A stretch of 64,000 nucleotides of DNA, from NCBI RefSeq assembly GCF_017357105.1, contig NZ_CP071596.1, positions 434,001-498,000 on the forward strand, written 5' to 3'. Shown in pieces: positions 35,098 to 41,927 of this stretch. This DNA is from Natronosalvus caseinilyticus. Its GTDB lineage: Archaea; Halobacteriota; Halobacteria; Halobacteriales; Natrialbaceae. A model generated the notes under the pieces. That model ran no database searches. It saw only the letters and a program-made list of their open reading frames with translations, and was not told the DNA's origin. Both the position numbers and the translations under genes were made by a program. Every line of letters starts with the position of its first letter. The first letter of the stretch is position 1.

Positions 35098-35685
35098 ATG
35101 TCGACACCCGCCGACAGACGAACGACCGACGACGACGGACACGACGTCATCGATCCACTGCACGTGGGAATCGTCACCGTCTCGTCCTCGAGAGCCGCGA
35201 GCGACGACCCCGATCCGGACGACCCCGGCGGCGACACCATCCAGGAGTGCTTCGAGGCCGAGGGTCACGAGGTCCGGGCCCGCGAACTCGTCCGCGACGA
35301 CTACGCGGCGATCCGGACGGCCGTCAGGAGTCTGGTCGTCCAGCCCGGGATCGACGTCGTGCTCACGACCGGCGGCACGGGCGTCACCGCCGACGACGTC
35401 TCCCCGGACGCGGCTTCGGCGCTCTTCGAACGCGACCTGCCCGGATTCGGGGAGCTCTTCCGGTCGCTCTCGTGGGACGAGGTCGGCACGCGAGCGATGG
35501 CCTCGCGAGCGACGGCGGGGATCGCCGCGGATACCCCCGTGTTCTGCCTTCCGGGGAGTACGAACGCCTGCCGAACGGCCTGCGAGCAGTTGATCGTCCC
35601 CGAGGCGCCCCACCTCGCGGGACTGGCGACGAAACACCGCGCCGGGACGGACACGCAGATGCTCGCGGATTTCGACGGGGAATGA
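35098..35685 (+). CDS. MoaB/MogA-type molybdenum cofactor biosynthesis protein
   Basis: 195 residues. The MoCF-binding signature is TTGGTGVTADDVSPDA, preceded by HVGIVTVSSSRAA and followed by GFGELFRSLSW and the VFCLPGSTNACRTA strand. The family binds molybdopterin and adenylates it before metal insertion. The first 20 residues are a flexible acidic tail, with a slightly longer N-terminus than usual. A CTATTAG element at 35068 lies about 28 nt before the ATG. No other moco gene is in the window. Confidence 0.9.
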   Translation: MSTPADRRTTDDDGHDVIDPLHVGIVTVSSSRAASDDPDPDDPGGDTIQECFEAEGHEVRARELVRDDYAAIRTAVRSLVVQPGIDVVLTTGGTGVTADDVSPDAASALFERDLPGFGELFRSLSWDEVGTRAMASRATAGIAADTPVFCLPGSTNACRTACEQLIVPEAPHLAGLATKHRAGTDTQMLADFDGE

Positions 35686-35759
35686 GACGTCACCCGAAGC
35701 TCGAGGCAACCCCGGACAACAAGCGTTAATTAGCCTGCCCGTTTTCCCCCGATTGAAAG

Positions 35760-35834
35760 GGGCCCTTAGCTCAGTCTGGTTAGAGCGCTCGGCTCATAAC
35801 CGAGTGGTCGATGGTTCGAATCCGTCAGGGCCCA
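35760..35834 (+). tRNA. tRNA with CAT anticodon (elongator Met or Ile2)
   Basis: 75 nt. The acceptor stem GGGCCCT pairs perfectly with AGGGCCC, discriminator A. The D-arm is GCTC-AGTCTGGTTA-GAGC, the anticodon stem CTCGG/CCGAG with loop CTCATAA, and the T-arm GATGG-TTCGAAT-CCGTC. The G1-C72 pair excludes the archaeal initiator. CAT can be Met or an Ile2 tRNA with agmatidine-modified C34; the sequence alone does not settle it for me. Promoter-like GTTAATTAG lies at about 35723. Its 3' end is repeated 100 nt downstream. Confidence 0.9.
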
Positions 35835-35912
35835 TGGTGTGCTGCGAGCAGAGGCGAGCAGCACGGAATAACCCCTGCGGATTCGAAGCAGGGAGGAGCT
35901 TGCTCCGACCGA

Positions 35913-35932
35913 GGTTCGAATCCGTCAGGGCC
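35913..35932 (+). repeat. 20-nt copy of tRNA 3' end (att-like)
   Basis: Bases 35913-35932 are identical to 35813-35832 of the CAT-anticodon tRNA (T-arm to acceptor), exactly 100 nt downstream. Such copies arise when an element integrates into a tRNA gene with its own att core. The segment to the right has lower GC, an integrase fragment and pilin genes. Confidence 0.8.
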
Positions 35933-36080
35933 TCCTCGGATAGGCCGATTCGTGGCCGATAGCGATTCAGCCGGTAGTCGTATTCTCACCAACCCGAAAA
36001 GCGAAAATTCGTTCTCGAGTTGAGCGAGTTCGAAACTGGAACCGAACTAATCACTGGTTCCGAGTCAACTCTGTCGTGCG

Positions 36081-36335
36081 ATGTTCGTAGCCGAAACGGT
36101 GGTCCGCGTGGCAATAAGCCACTGGTCACCCGAGAGCAGTTCGACCTGTGACCACTGCGGCGGCCACGTCAGCGAGCAGTTCCGTCGAGTATACGGTGAC
36201 TCGTCGAACCGCGCCCACCGATGCGGCGAGTGCGATTCGTTCCGTCGCCTGAGCCGGGGAACCGGCGCCGGTGTCGACGTCGCGATTCCCGATCCCGAGC
36301 TCGCGCCCGGTCGCCACGGAGGTGACTGTGCGTGA
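36081..36335 (+). CDS. Small zinc-finger protein (DUF7563-like)
   Basis: 84 residues. The zinc site is CDHCGGHVSEQFRRVYGD then HRCGECDS (two C-x2-C knuckles about 25 residues apart). This is the pattern of the short haloarchaeal DUF7563 proteins often found with integrases and plasmid genes. The first 20 residues are less conserved-looking, and an internal start cannot be excluded. The TGA overlaps the GTG of the next frame (GTGA). Confidence 0.65.
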   Translation: MFVAETVVRVAISHWSPESSSTCDHCGGHVSEQFRRVYGDSSNRAHRCGECDSFRRLSRGTGAGVDVAIPDPELAPGRHGGDCA

Positions 36336-36727
36336 GCACTAGAAAGGGCCTCGAGCGCTTCGGCGTCGTCGCACCGACGATCGTCCGTGAACCGGCTCGA
36401 GACGCGCAGAAAATCCCGATCTGTGCGGAGTGCGGCCATCCGGTCGCGAACTCGAAGGGATCACAGTCCATCGAGCGACAGACGCTCGTCGACGACGTCC
36501 TCGGGCGAGACGTCGAGAATTTCGTGCGACCGGCGCCCACAACACGCGCCCAAAGAGTAAGCGAGTCGCTGCTGGGTGTTAGTGGCGGCCTCGAAGAGCT
36601 GTGCAGCTTCGGCCTGGCTGAGCCAGACTTTCATGTCGTCGCGGTTGCGATGTTGCTGGAGATCCACGTCCGGGTTGCGAATAAGGTGGACGGCAACCCG
36701 GTGGATAGTGAGTGGTCTGGTGGGTGA
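36332..36727 (+). CDS. ORF of doubtful status with one CxxC
   Basis: 131 codons from a GTG overlapping the stop of the DUF7563-like gene. The first 50 residues contain KIPICAECGHPVANSKG, one plausible half of a zinc site. The second half is antisense to the integrase-like fragment at 36461-36634, whose composition is more gene-like. It may be a fusion of a real small ORF with decayed sequence. Confidence 0.3.
   Translation: MSTRKGLERFGVVAPTIVREPARDAQKIPICAECGHPVANSKGSQSIERQTLVDDVLGRDVENFVRPAPTTRAQRVSESLLGVSGGLEELCSFGLAEPDFHVVAVAMLLEIHVRVANKVDGNPVDSEWSGG
36461..36634 (-). pseudogene. Truncated tyrosine recombinase/integrase, N-terminal 57 aa
   Basis: Minus-strand ATG at 36632-36634 opens MKVWLSQAEAAQLFEAATNT then QQRLAYSLGACCGRRSHEIL and DVSPEDVVD, ending at a stop after 57 residues. 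This matches the N-terminal part of haloarchaeal XerC/D-like integrases, including the Arg/Glu-rich RRSHEIL that carries the first catalytic Arg. The rest (Box II with H-x-x-R and Tyr) is missing downstream in any frame. It is a remnant near a tRNA att-like repeat. Confidence 0.6.
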
Positions 36728-36881
36728 CCGTCCGGATTTGGCCGATTCACGTCTAAGATTCAGCTGTTATTTGACAGTTGCTTTGAGTTGCATTACAGTA
36801 TCAACTGTTCTCAGACAATGTCATTTGTGATTCTCTCGGTGAAGAGTAGAATAATAGAAACAGAGGAAGTAAGTAGATGGA

Positions 36882-37370
36882 CTATGGAGAGTTGTCGACC
36901 GTAACCTCAATAGTGTACGTGTTGGATGAAACTACGTTCTCATCATCTCCAGAGACTGCTACAGCAGTTACTGCGATTTCAACTTCTTCGGAATTAGAAA
37001 CATCGGTTGCGTCATCACTACCAGCCTTGATAGTGATACTATCACCAGTAGATGAGAGTGTACCACTGCTTGGTTCTGCAGTGATAGTGCCTGACGCCGA
37101 GCCGGAATCTTCGACCTCGGCTCTAATTTCGACACCATCTTCAGCGTTCCCGCTGTCGGTTAGCTGGATTCCAACATCCTCAGAAGAGGCATCCACCGAT
37201 ACACCAGCGTTAACGTTCGCACCCTGGCTTTGACCAAGGTCAAGAACGAACGCCGCAATAACGGCAGCAAGAATTACTGTAATTGCGACCATCAATATAA
37301 CCCCTATAACCGGGGATACACCACGGCTAGTTGACTTGTCTTCAGTTGGGAGTTTGCTCTCCATTTTCAT
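36882..37370 (-). CDS. Type IV pilin (archaeal Pilin_N)
   Basis: 162 residues. The pilin signal is [20 protein letters not shown], with the PibD cut expected after RG, followed by a hydrophobic helix to FVLDLGQ. The mature part is a Ser/Asp/Thr-rich beta domain without cysteines. A Shine-Dalgarno-like GAGGG precedes the ATG and the gene starts 2 nt after its paralogue ends, so they are co-transcribed. Base composition is visibly lower in GC than the neighbourhood, suggesting transfer. It would be exported and assembled by a PilB/PilC machine such as the one encoded at 41928-47764. Confidence 0.9.
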   Translation of the reverse strand: MKMESKLPTEDKSTSRGVSPVIGVILMVAITVILAAVIAAFVLDLGQSQGANVNAGVSVDASSEDVGIQLTDSGNAEDGVEIRAEVEDSGSASGTITAEPSSGTLSSTGDSITIKAGSDDATDVSNSEEVEIAVTAVAVSGDDENVVSSNTYTIEVTVDNSP

Positions 37371-37372
37371 GG

Positions 37373-37792
37373 TTATCCCTCGTGATTGCCGACGACGTTT
37401 TCATCGTCACCAGAAACGGCGACAGCAGTTGCATCAAATGATTCGTCGAACGTTGCTCTGTCTCCGGTACTCGACAATTCACATTCTTGGTCGCTACCTG
37501 AAGCAGTCCAGCTTCCACCGGAACAAGTGTTAACGTCGTCGGCACTTGCGCCTTTAACGGTCACTACCACTTTGTCAGAGTTCCCTTTATCAGTCAGCTG
37601 AATCTCTCCGTCAGAAATCGAAACACCTGCATTGGCGGTTCCACTTTGGCCTTGACCAAGATCGAGCACAAACGCTGCAATCACTGCAGCCAGAATAACG
37701 GTAATTGCGACCATCAGGATAACCCCAATAACCGGCGATACCGCCCGGCTGGACGATTCGTTGTCGGTTTGAATTTTGCTTTCCATTTGCAT
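37373..37792 (-). CDS. Type IV pilin, paralogue
   Basis: 139 residues. [20 protein letters not shown] and the helix through FVLDLGQ are nearly identical to the downstream pilin, while the mature domains differ. This one has two cysteines (NTCSGGSW and QECELS) that could form a disulfide. The shared ending [12 protein letters not shown] shows common descent. Promoter: an AATAAATC element at 37825-37832 with a palindrome just upstream. Low-GC codon use, as in its partner. Confidence 0.9.
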   Translation of the reverse strand: MQMESKIQTDNESSSRAVSPVIGVILMVAITVILAAVIAAFVLDLGQGQSGTANAGVSISDGEIQLTDKGNSDKVVVTVKGASADDVNTCSGGSWTASGSDQECELSSTGDRATFDESFDATAVAVSGDDENVVGNHEG

Positions 37793-37837
37793 GTCGAATC
37801 ACAGCACCGTGTGAACGATGGGAAGATTTATTGACAG

Positions 37838-37850
37838 GGGAATAATTCCC
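37838..37850. promoter_or_regulatory. Perfect 13-nt palindrome before pilin promoter
   Basis: GGGAAT-A-ATTCCC sits about 6 nt upstream of the TATA-like element of the pilin pair. Its position over the BRE region is suited to a repressor or activator. No regulator is encoded next to it. Confidence 0.45.
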
Positions 37851-38341
37851 ACAATCGACGGACGGGTTAGGGGGTATACACCGCGTCAACCACTCCGTCA
37901 GCTTCTCATCGTTTCGTCGGATGCTGATAGTGGAACCTCAACCATCCCTAATAAACACATCGGCCAGTTCTGAATAAATGACTCTCAACCTCGATTAATC
38001 GTTTTCAAAACTGATAATCAGCGACCCATAGAACCCTTTCAGCACCCCCTTGAAGTACCACCGTCTGGCGATTTCAAACTAACAGTCCCAGAACTGAAAT
38101 CTACACGATTCCGTACTGCTGTCACTCACACAATGATCGAGCCGGTGTTCGTCACCCTCGAAACCCTCGCGCGCACCTTCGACGGCAGTAGCTACGCCGG
38201 CGCCTGAGACGCTGTCGAGCATCACCTCGAGGACGTCGTCGCCTGGATACAGCGTTTGTATCCCGTATTTCTGCTACTAACTAGCGATCGCCCCTCGAGC
38301 CGTCGCTAGATTCCCCGGAACCGCCTGATGAGTCGGTCCGT
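37851..38341. other. AT-rich intergenic region with a possible ORF remnant
   Basis: 37860-38110 is AT-rich with no ORF. From 38133 the composition becomes GC-rich: ATG opens MIEPVFVTLETLARTFDGSS YAGA, stops at TGA 38205-38207, and then continues in frame with DAVEHHLEDVVAWIQRLYP. This looks like one damaged gene with an in-frame stop, but I cannot name it. It marks the right edge of the low-GC segment. Confidence 0.4.
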
Positions 38342-39595
38342 TCAGACTTTGCTGCCGATCGGCAGCTCGTCGACGCCGCGGACGATTCGCTCGCGCTCTC
38401 GTTTGGCTTCCTCCCAGTCGTCGACCAGTTGGCGACCGATTGCGCGCAGTTCGTCGTTGTCCAGTTGTTCGTCTTCGTCGCCCGGTAGTGCGTGGAGGAG
38501 TTCCTCGCCGTCGTGTCGTCTGCCGAACTTCCAGTTCTTCCCGCGGATGCAGGTCGTCGGGTTTCTGTTCCGCGTGACCACCCACGGCTCCGTTAGCGCT
38601 TCGTAGTCCCCACCCGCCGCCAGCGTCGAGACGAGTTCCGGGAGGCGTCGCAAGGAGAACGGCTCCGTCACGGTGTCGTTCGGCCCGTTGCCGACGACCA
38701 GCGGAACGTGAGCCAGTTCCTCGTGGGGATACCCGCCGTGGCCGTATCGTCCGTGTTCGCCGAACAGTTCGCCGTGGTCTGCGTGAACGACGAGCAACGG
38801 GTCGTCGTCCATCTCCTCGAGGTCGTCCAAGAGCCGCGAGAGGAACGCGTCGGTGTGTCGCACGGTGTCTTCGTACGCGTCCAGAAGCGCCGCGCGGAAC
38901 CGCTCGTCGAACCAGTCCGGCCGCCCGGCGTACATCCACATGTTCGCCAGGTACGTCATCGGTCGCGACCGCGAGCGATACTCGTCGCCTGGAATGTACG
39001 GGAGGTGGGGGTCTACCAGAAACGCCCACGCGAAGTACGGGTCGTCGGCGCCCTCGAGCCACGTGGCGATTTCGTCGTAGTAGTTCTCCCACGACATGAA
39101 CATGTCCTGGCCCTGCCACCAGTTGAGCGCCTGGACGAGCGCGTAGCGAACGGTGTTGTCCGGCCGCCCGCCCTCGATGAGTCCCTTCGAGAGGTCCTCG
39201 TCCATGAAGTCCTCGAAGTAGTCGAACCCGGCATCGAACCCGAAGTGGCGCGAGGTCCACGGGTTCGCAGTGAATCCCGCGGTCTCGTAGCCGGCCGCCG
39301 ACATCCGTTCGGCGAGCGTTCGCTGTGATCGGAGATGCGCCCGGATGTGCTCTCGCATCTGAGATTTGGTGATCTCGGTGCTCCCCGGTCGCTCGACCGC
39401 GTGTTCGCCGGTCATGAACGTCGTCGCCGATTCGTGAGTTGCAGGTCCCGTCGCGATCGCGTTCTCGAACGCGAGACCGTCGTCCGCGAGGCGCTTCAAC
39501 GTCGGCATCGCGTCCGACAGGTCGTCTGCATAGCTACAGTAGTCGAGTCGAAGACTGTCGATCGTGACGAGTATGACGTTCCGTTGATCTCCCAT
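38342..39595 (-). CDS. Sulfatase/alkaline-phosphatase superfamily protein
   Basis: 417 residues, cytoplasmic by sequence (no signal). NVILVTIDSLRLDYCSY holds the first metal Asp; VVHADHGELFGEHGRYGHGG holds the second metal site. The nucleophile region is GPATHESATTFMTG, so the Cys/Ser-x-Pro-x-Arg formylglycine motif is absent; a Thr or Ser would act instead, as in many haloarchaeal members. It might be a phosphotransferase or phosphodiesterase rather than a true sulfatase. It is divergent from a small RHH-like gene. Confidence 0.85.
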   Translation of the reverse strand: MGDQRNVILVTIDSLRLDYCSYADDLSDAMPTLKRLADDGLAFENAIATGPATHESATTFMTGEHAVERPGSTEITKSQMREHIRAHLRSQRTLAERMSAAGYETAGFTANPWTSRHFGFDAGFDYFEDFMDEDLSKGLIEGGRPDNTVRYALVQALNWWQGQDMFMSWENYYDEIATWLEGADDPYFAWAFLVDPHLPYIPGDEYRSRSRPMTYLANMWMYAGRPDWFDERFRAALLDAYEDTVRHTDAFLSRLLDDLEEMDDDPLLVVHADHGELFGEHGRYGHGGYPHEELAHVPLVVGNGPNDTVTEPFSLRRLPELVSTLAAGGDYEALTEPWVVTRNRNPTTCIRGKNWKFGRRHDGEELLHALPGDEDEQLDNDELRAIGRQLVDDWEEAKRERERIVRGVDELPIGSKV

Positions 39596-39705
39596 TACTG
39601 TCGCTACGGTCTATGGTCTCCCCAATCAACGTTTGGTATTCTACGAAGGCGCTATGATGGCTTATACACCCGATAATAATACGCTTCGCGGTCTAACTCA
39701 CGCTA

Positions 39706-39951
39706 ATGAGTTCGGACCACGCTGCGCTAGAACGTGACGAACGCGAATCAATTGCACTTCCACCGGAACTCGTCTCGAGGATCGAAGCTCGCCTCCCCAG
39801 AAGCGACTTCGACTCAGCCGACGAGTACGTCGCGTTCGTCATGCAGGAAGTACTCACTGCCGTCGAAGCCGAAACCGAGACGGACGACTACGAGGGGGCG
39901 GCCCAGGACGAAGTCGAAGCGCGTCTCGAGTCGCTGGGTTACCTCGAGTAA
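39706..39951 (+). CDS. Small ribbon-helix-helix-like protein
   Basis: 81 residues. The core SIALPPELVSRIEARLPRSD, then SADEYVAFVMQEVL, has the strand-helix-helix order of CopG/MetJ-type proteins. The C-terminal 25 residues are acidic (EVEARLESLGYLE). It may be a DNA-binding regulator; its own divergent neighbour, the sulfatase-like gene, is a candidate target. A GATAATAATACG element at about 39672 is a TATA candidate. Confidence 0.7.
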   Translation: MSSDHAALERDERESIALPPELVSRIEARLPRSDFDSADEYVAFVMQEVLTAVEAETETDDYEGAAQDEVEARLESLGYLE

Positions 39952-40091
39952 CGTTCCGGTCGCCGCCCTTATCGGGAACTCGATTCGCCCACTCGTTTGC
40001 GGGCGACGAAACCATCGACGAACAGGCAATCCCCGTTCGTCTGGAATTGCCGACACAGAGATGGCTCTCGAGAGAGACTCTCGAAGTACGA

Positions 40092-40580
40092 ATGAGAGAG
40101 ACGTCGAGACGTGCGGCTTTGCTGGCCGGTGGGAGTGCACTCGCCGTTGCGCTGACAGGATGCCTGAGCGATGGAACTGACGGGTGGGAGACGGACGAGG
40201 CGATTCCGGTGACCGCCGCGACGATGTACAAGGGACCGAATTGCAATTGCTGTGACGGCTACGCGGAGTATCTCGACGACTCACTCACGACTGACCTGGA
40301 GACGGTCGTTCCCGACGACCTCGAGGCCGTCAAGGCTGACCGCGGAATCGAACCCGACCTTCGAAGCTGTCACACCCTCGAGTTGGACGGCTACCTCGTC
40401 GAAGGTCACGTTCCAGCCGAAACCATCGCCGCGCTGTTCGAAGACGAACCCGACATCGCTGGAATCGCATTACCGGGAATGCCGCCCGGGTCGCCGGGAA
40501 TGGGCGGGAAGAAAGACGAGACGTGGTCGGTTTACGAAATCCGGGTCGGAGGGGACTCGGCAGTATATACCGAGCGGTGA
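40092..40580 (+). CDS. DUF411 metal-binding lipoprotein
   Basis: 162 residues from the ATG at 40092; an ATG 45 nt upstream lacks signal-peptide logic. The signal RRAALLAGGSALAVALTGC ends in a lipobox. The DUF411 core is complete: YKGPNCNCCDGYAEYL with its C-x-C-C cluster, SCHTLELDGYLVEGHVPAE, and a Met-rich MPPGSPGMGGKK segment, which suggests copper or another soft metal. It is expected at the outer face of the membrane. Confidence 0.9.
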   Translation: MRETSRRAALLAGGSALAVALTGCLSDGTDGWETDEAIPVTAATMYKGPNCNCCDGYAEYLDDSLTTDLETVVPDDLEAVKADRGIEPDLRSCHTLELDGYLVEGHVPAETIAALFEDEPDIAGIALPGMPPGSPGMGGKKDETWSVYEIRVGGDSAVYTER

Positions 40581-40785
40581 GGGGCCAGCAGTCCAGTCCC
40601 TCGAACGAGCGGCTGCAAAACGGCGAAATCGACGGAGACGTATGTGACGCGGGAGTCCACGTTTCGACGGTGTCCGGACTACACCAACGCGAAGACGACG
40701 CTCGAGCAGCGACCGGGTCGGTTCTAGCGTCCAGGGTACGAACCTGGAGCGACCAGACGATAGCAGAGCCCTCGAGCGGGATTCG

Positions 40786-40941
40786 TCACTCCATTATCTC
40801 GAAGTCGCGACTGCCACAGGGACACGCGTCCGTCCCGATTGGGCGAATCCGTCCGCCCTCACAGACGATTGCCGCGTGGGAGGATCCACACTCGACGCAG
40901 ATCGCGACCACCCTGTTCGAGTCCTCATCCCTTCGAGCCAT
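40786..40941 (-). CDS. 51-aa zinc-ribbon protein
   Basis: Minus-strand ATG at 40939-40941 opens 51 residues: MARRDEDSNRVVAICVECGS, then a middle segment with SHAAIVCEGGRIRPIG, then DACPCGSRDFEIME. Cys pairs C-x2-C and C-x-C, plus one more Cys, make a compact zinc ribbon. A TATA-like GAATATGC lies at 40962-40971, 21-30 nt before the ATG. Promoter and motif support it as a real gene despite its size. Function unknown; small ribbons of this kind often bind nucleic acid or protein partners. Confidence 0.7.
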   Translation of the reverse strand: MARRDEDSNRVVAICVECGSSHAAIVCEGGRIRPIGTDACPCGSRDFEIME

Positions 40942-41190
40942 AGCCTATCATACACTGGCGCGCATATTCAAACCCATTTATCAGGAATTCGAAAATCATC
41001 GGGAGAGAACGGCAGCCTCGTCGGATGCCGGGTCCCGGAGCCTGCAGGGTCGAAGGTCGCCTCAAGGAAGTCACACGTACCGATCGCTGCTTCGCGTCGA
41101 GTGCGTCGGACGTGCGTTCGATCACCCGACCAGAACGAGTCCGATCAGTCAGCCCGTGACGCGTATCACTCGTGTACGAGAATCGTTCGA

Positions 41191-41436
41191 CTACCTGCTC
41201 TTCGACCGACTTGACCAGTAGAGCGGGATCAAGAGGACGAGAAACACCGACCCCATCGCCGCGATCGAAATCCAGATGACGCCGATGATCTGCTCGTCGA
41301 GGTAGCCCGCGATCTCGAGCAACCAGAGGAGGCTGTAGACGGTGGTCACGATCACGATGGTGATATAGACGCGGAGGAAGAGCCCAGCGGCGTGGTAGAG
41401 GGCCGTTTTCGAGGGGATGAGGGAAGTGTGCTGCAT
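41191..41436 (-). CDS. Two-helix membrane protein, 81 aa
   Basis: 81 residues from the ATG at 41434-41436. Two long hydrophobic helices (FLRVYITIVIVTTVYSLLWL and IIGVIWISIAAMGSVFLVLL) are joined by a short acidic loop, with a basic C-terminus SSRSKSR. It starts 5 nt after the stop of a 43-aa membrane protein, so the two form an operon divergent from the pilus genes. No family recognised. Confidence 0.6.
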   Translation of the reverse strand: MQHTSLIPSKTALYHAAGLFLRVYITIVIVTTVYSLLWLLEIAGYLDEQIIGVIWISIAAMGSVFLVLLIPLYWSSRSKSR

Positions 41437-41441
41437 GGGTG

Positions 41442-41573
41442 TTAGAAGATGGCTCCGAACTCGGCGGCGAGGATGATCGTCCCGACGAGCGCGATCCCGA
41501 CGGCGATCGTCGAGAGGACGAGTATCCACCACGCGAGCGGACTGAGTTCGTCGCGCAGACGAGGAAGTGCCAT
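41442..41573 (-). CDS. Single-span membrane protein, 43 aa
   Basis: 43 residues: MALPRLRDELSPLAWWILVL then STIAVGIALVGTIILAAEF and GAIF. One hydrophobic helix follows an amphipathic basic start. The minus-strand TATA-rich element TTATTTTATTATTGG at about 41609-41624 would start transcription close to the ATG. Together with the next gene it could form a small membrane complex. No known homologue comes to mind. Confidence 0.6.
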   Translation of the reverse strand: MALPRLRDELSPLAWWILVLSTIAVGIALVGTIILAAEFGAIF

Positions 41574-41927
41574 AGTGCCTGTTCTGGTGAGAGAGGGCCG
41601 CATCCAATAATAAAATAAGCGGTTTGTTCAGCCGATGAACGTGTTCGGTGATCAGAACTCGTGACACTGGGCGAACGGGACCGTAGGCCCCACTCCCTGA
41701 CGAATCGTCGACTGTCGGTCGCAAGTGATAGTATTTTAACGTTAACCACAAGACAAAAATAAACGGGGTCGAAACGGGCGGTAGATACAGTGGAGGTGCT
41801 GACATGCGCGTGAGACCGAGACAATCGACGGGGCGAGAGACAGTGACACGGACGGCATCGCTCGAGATTATCAGAAGTGGTAATTTCTGGATGAAACTTT
41901 TGATGGATGAGAGATTGGAGGACGTCA
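41574..41927. other. Divergent control region of the pilus operon
   Basis: 354 bp between the small membrane genes (minus) and the pilB-type gene (plus). It is AT-rich at 41605-41630 and 41725-41765, includes the palindrome TTAACGTTAA at 41736-41745, and ends with a strong Shine-Dalgarno, GGAGG at 41917-41921, 6 nt before the pilB ATG. The message is thus leadered, unlike most genes here. No other ORF is supported. Confidence 0.6.

Noticed and set aside
38342-39595. Formylglycine-type true sulfatase
   Set aside because: The Cys/Ser-x-Pro-x-Arg motif is missing, so only the superfamily is assigned.
40706-40740. Hairpin near 40720 (CCAGG...CCTGG) as a tRNA or small RNA
   Set aside because: Only a 5-bp stem; no cloverleaf, promoter or conserved loop.
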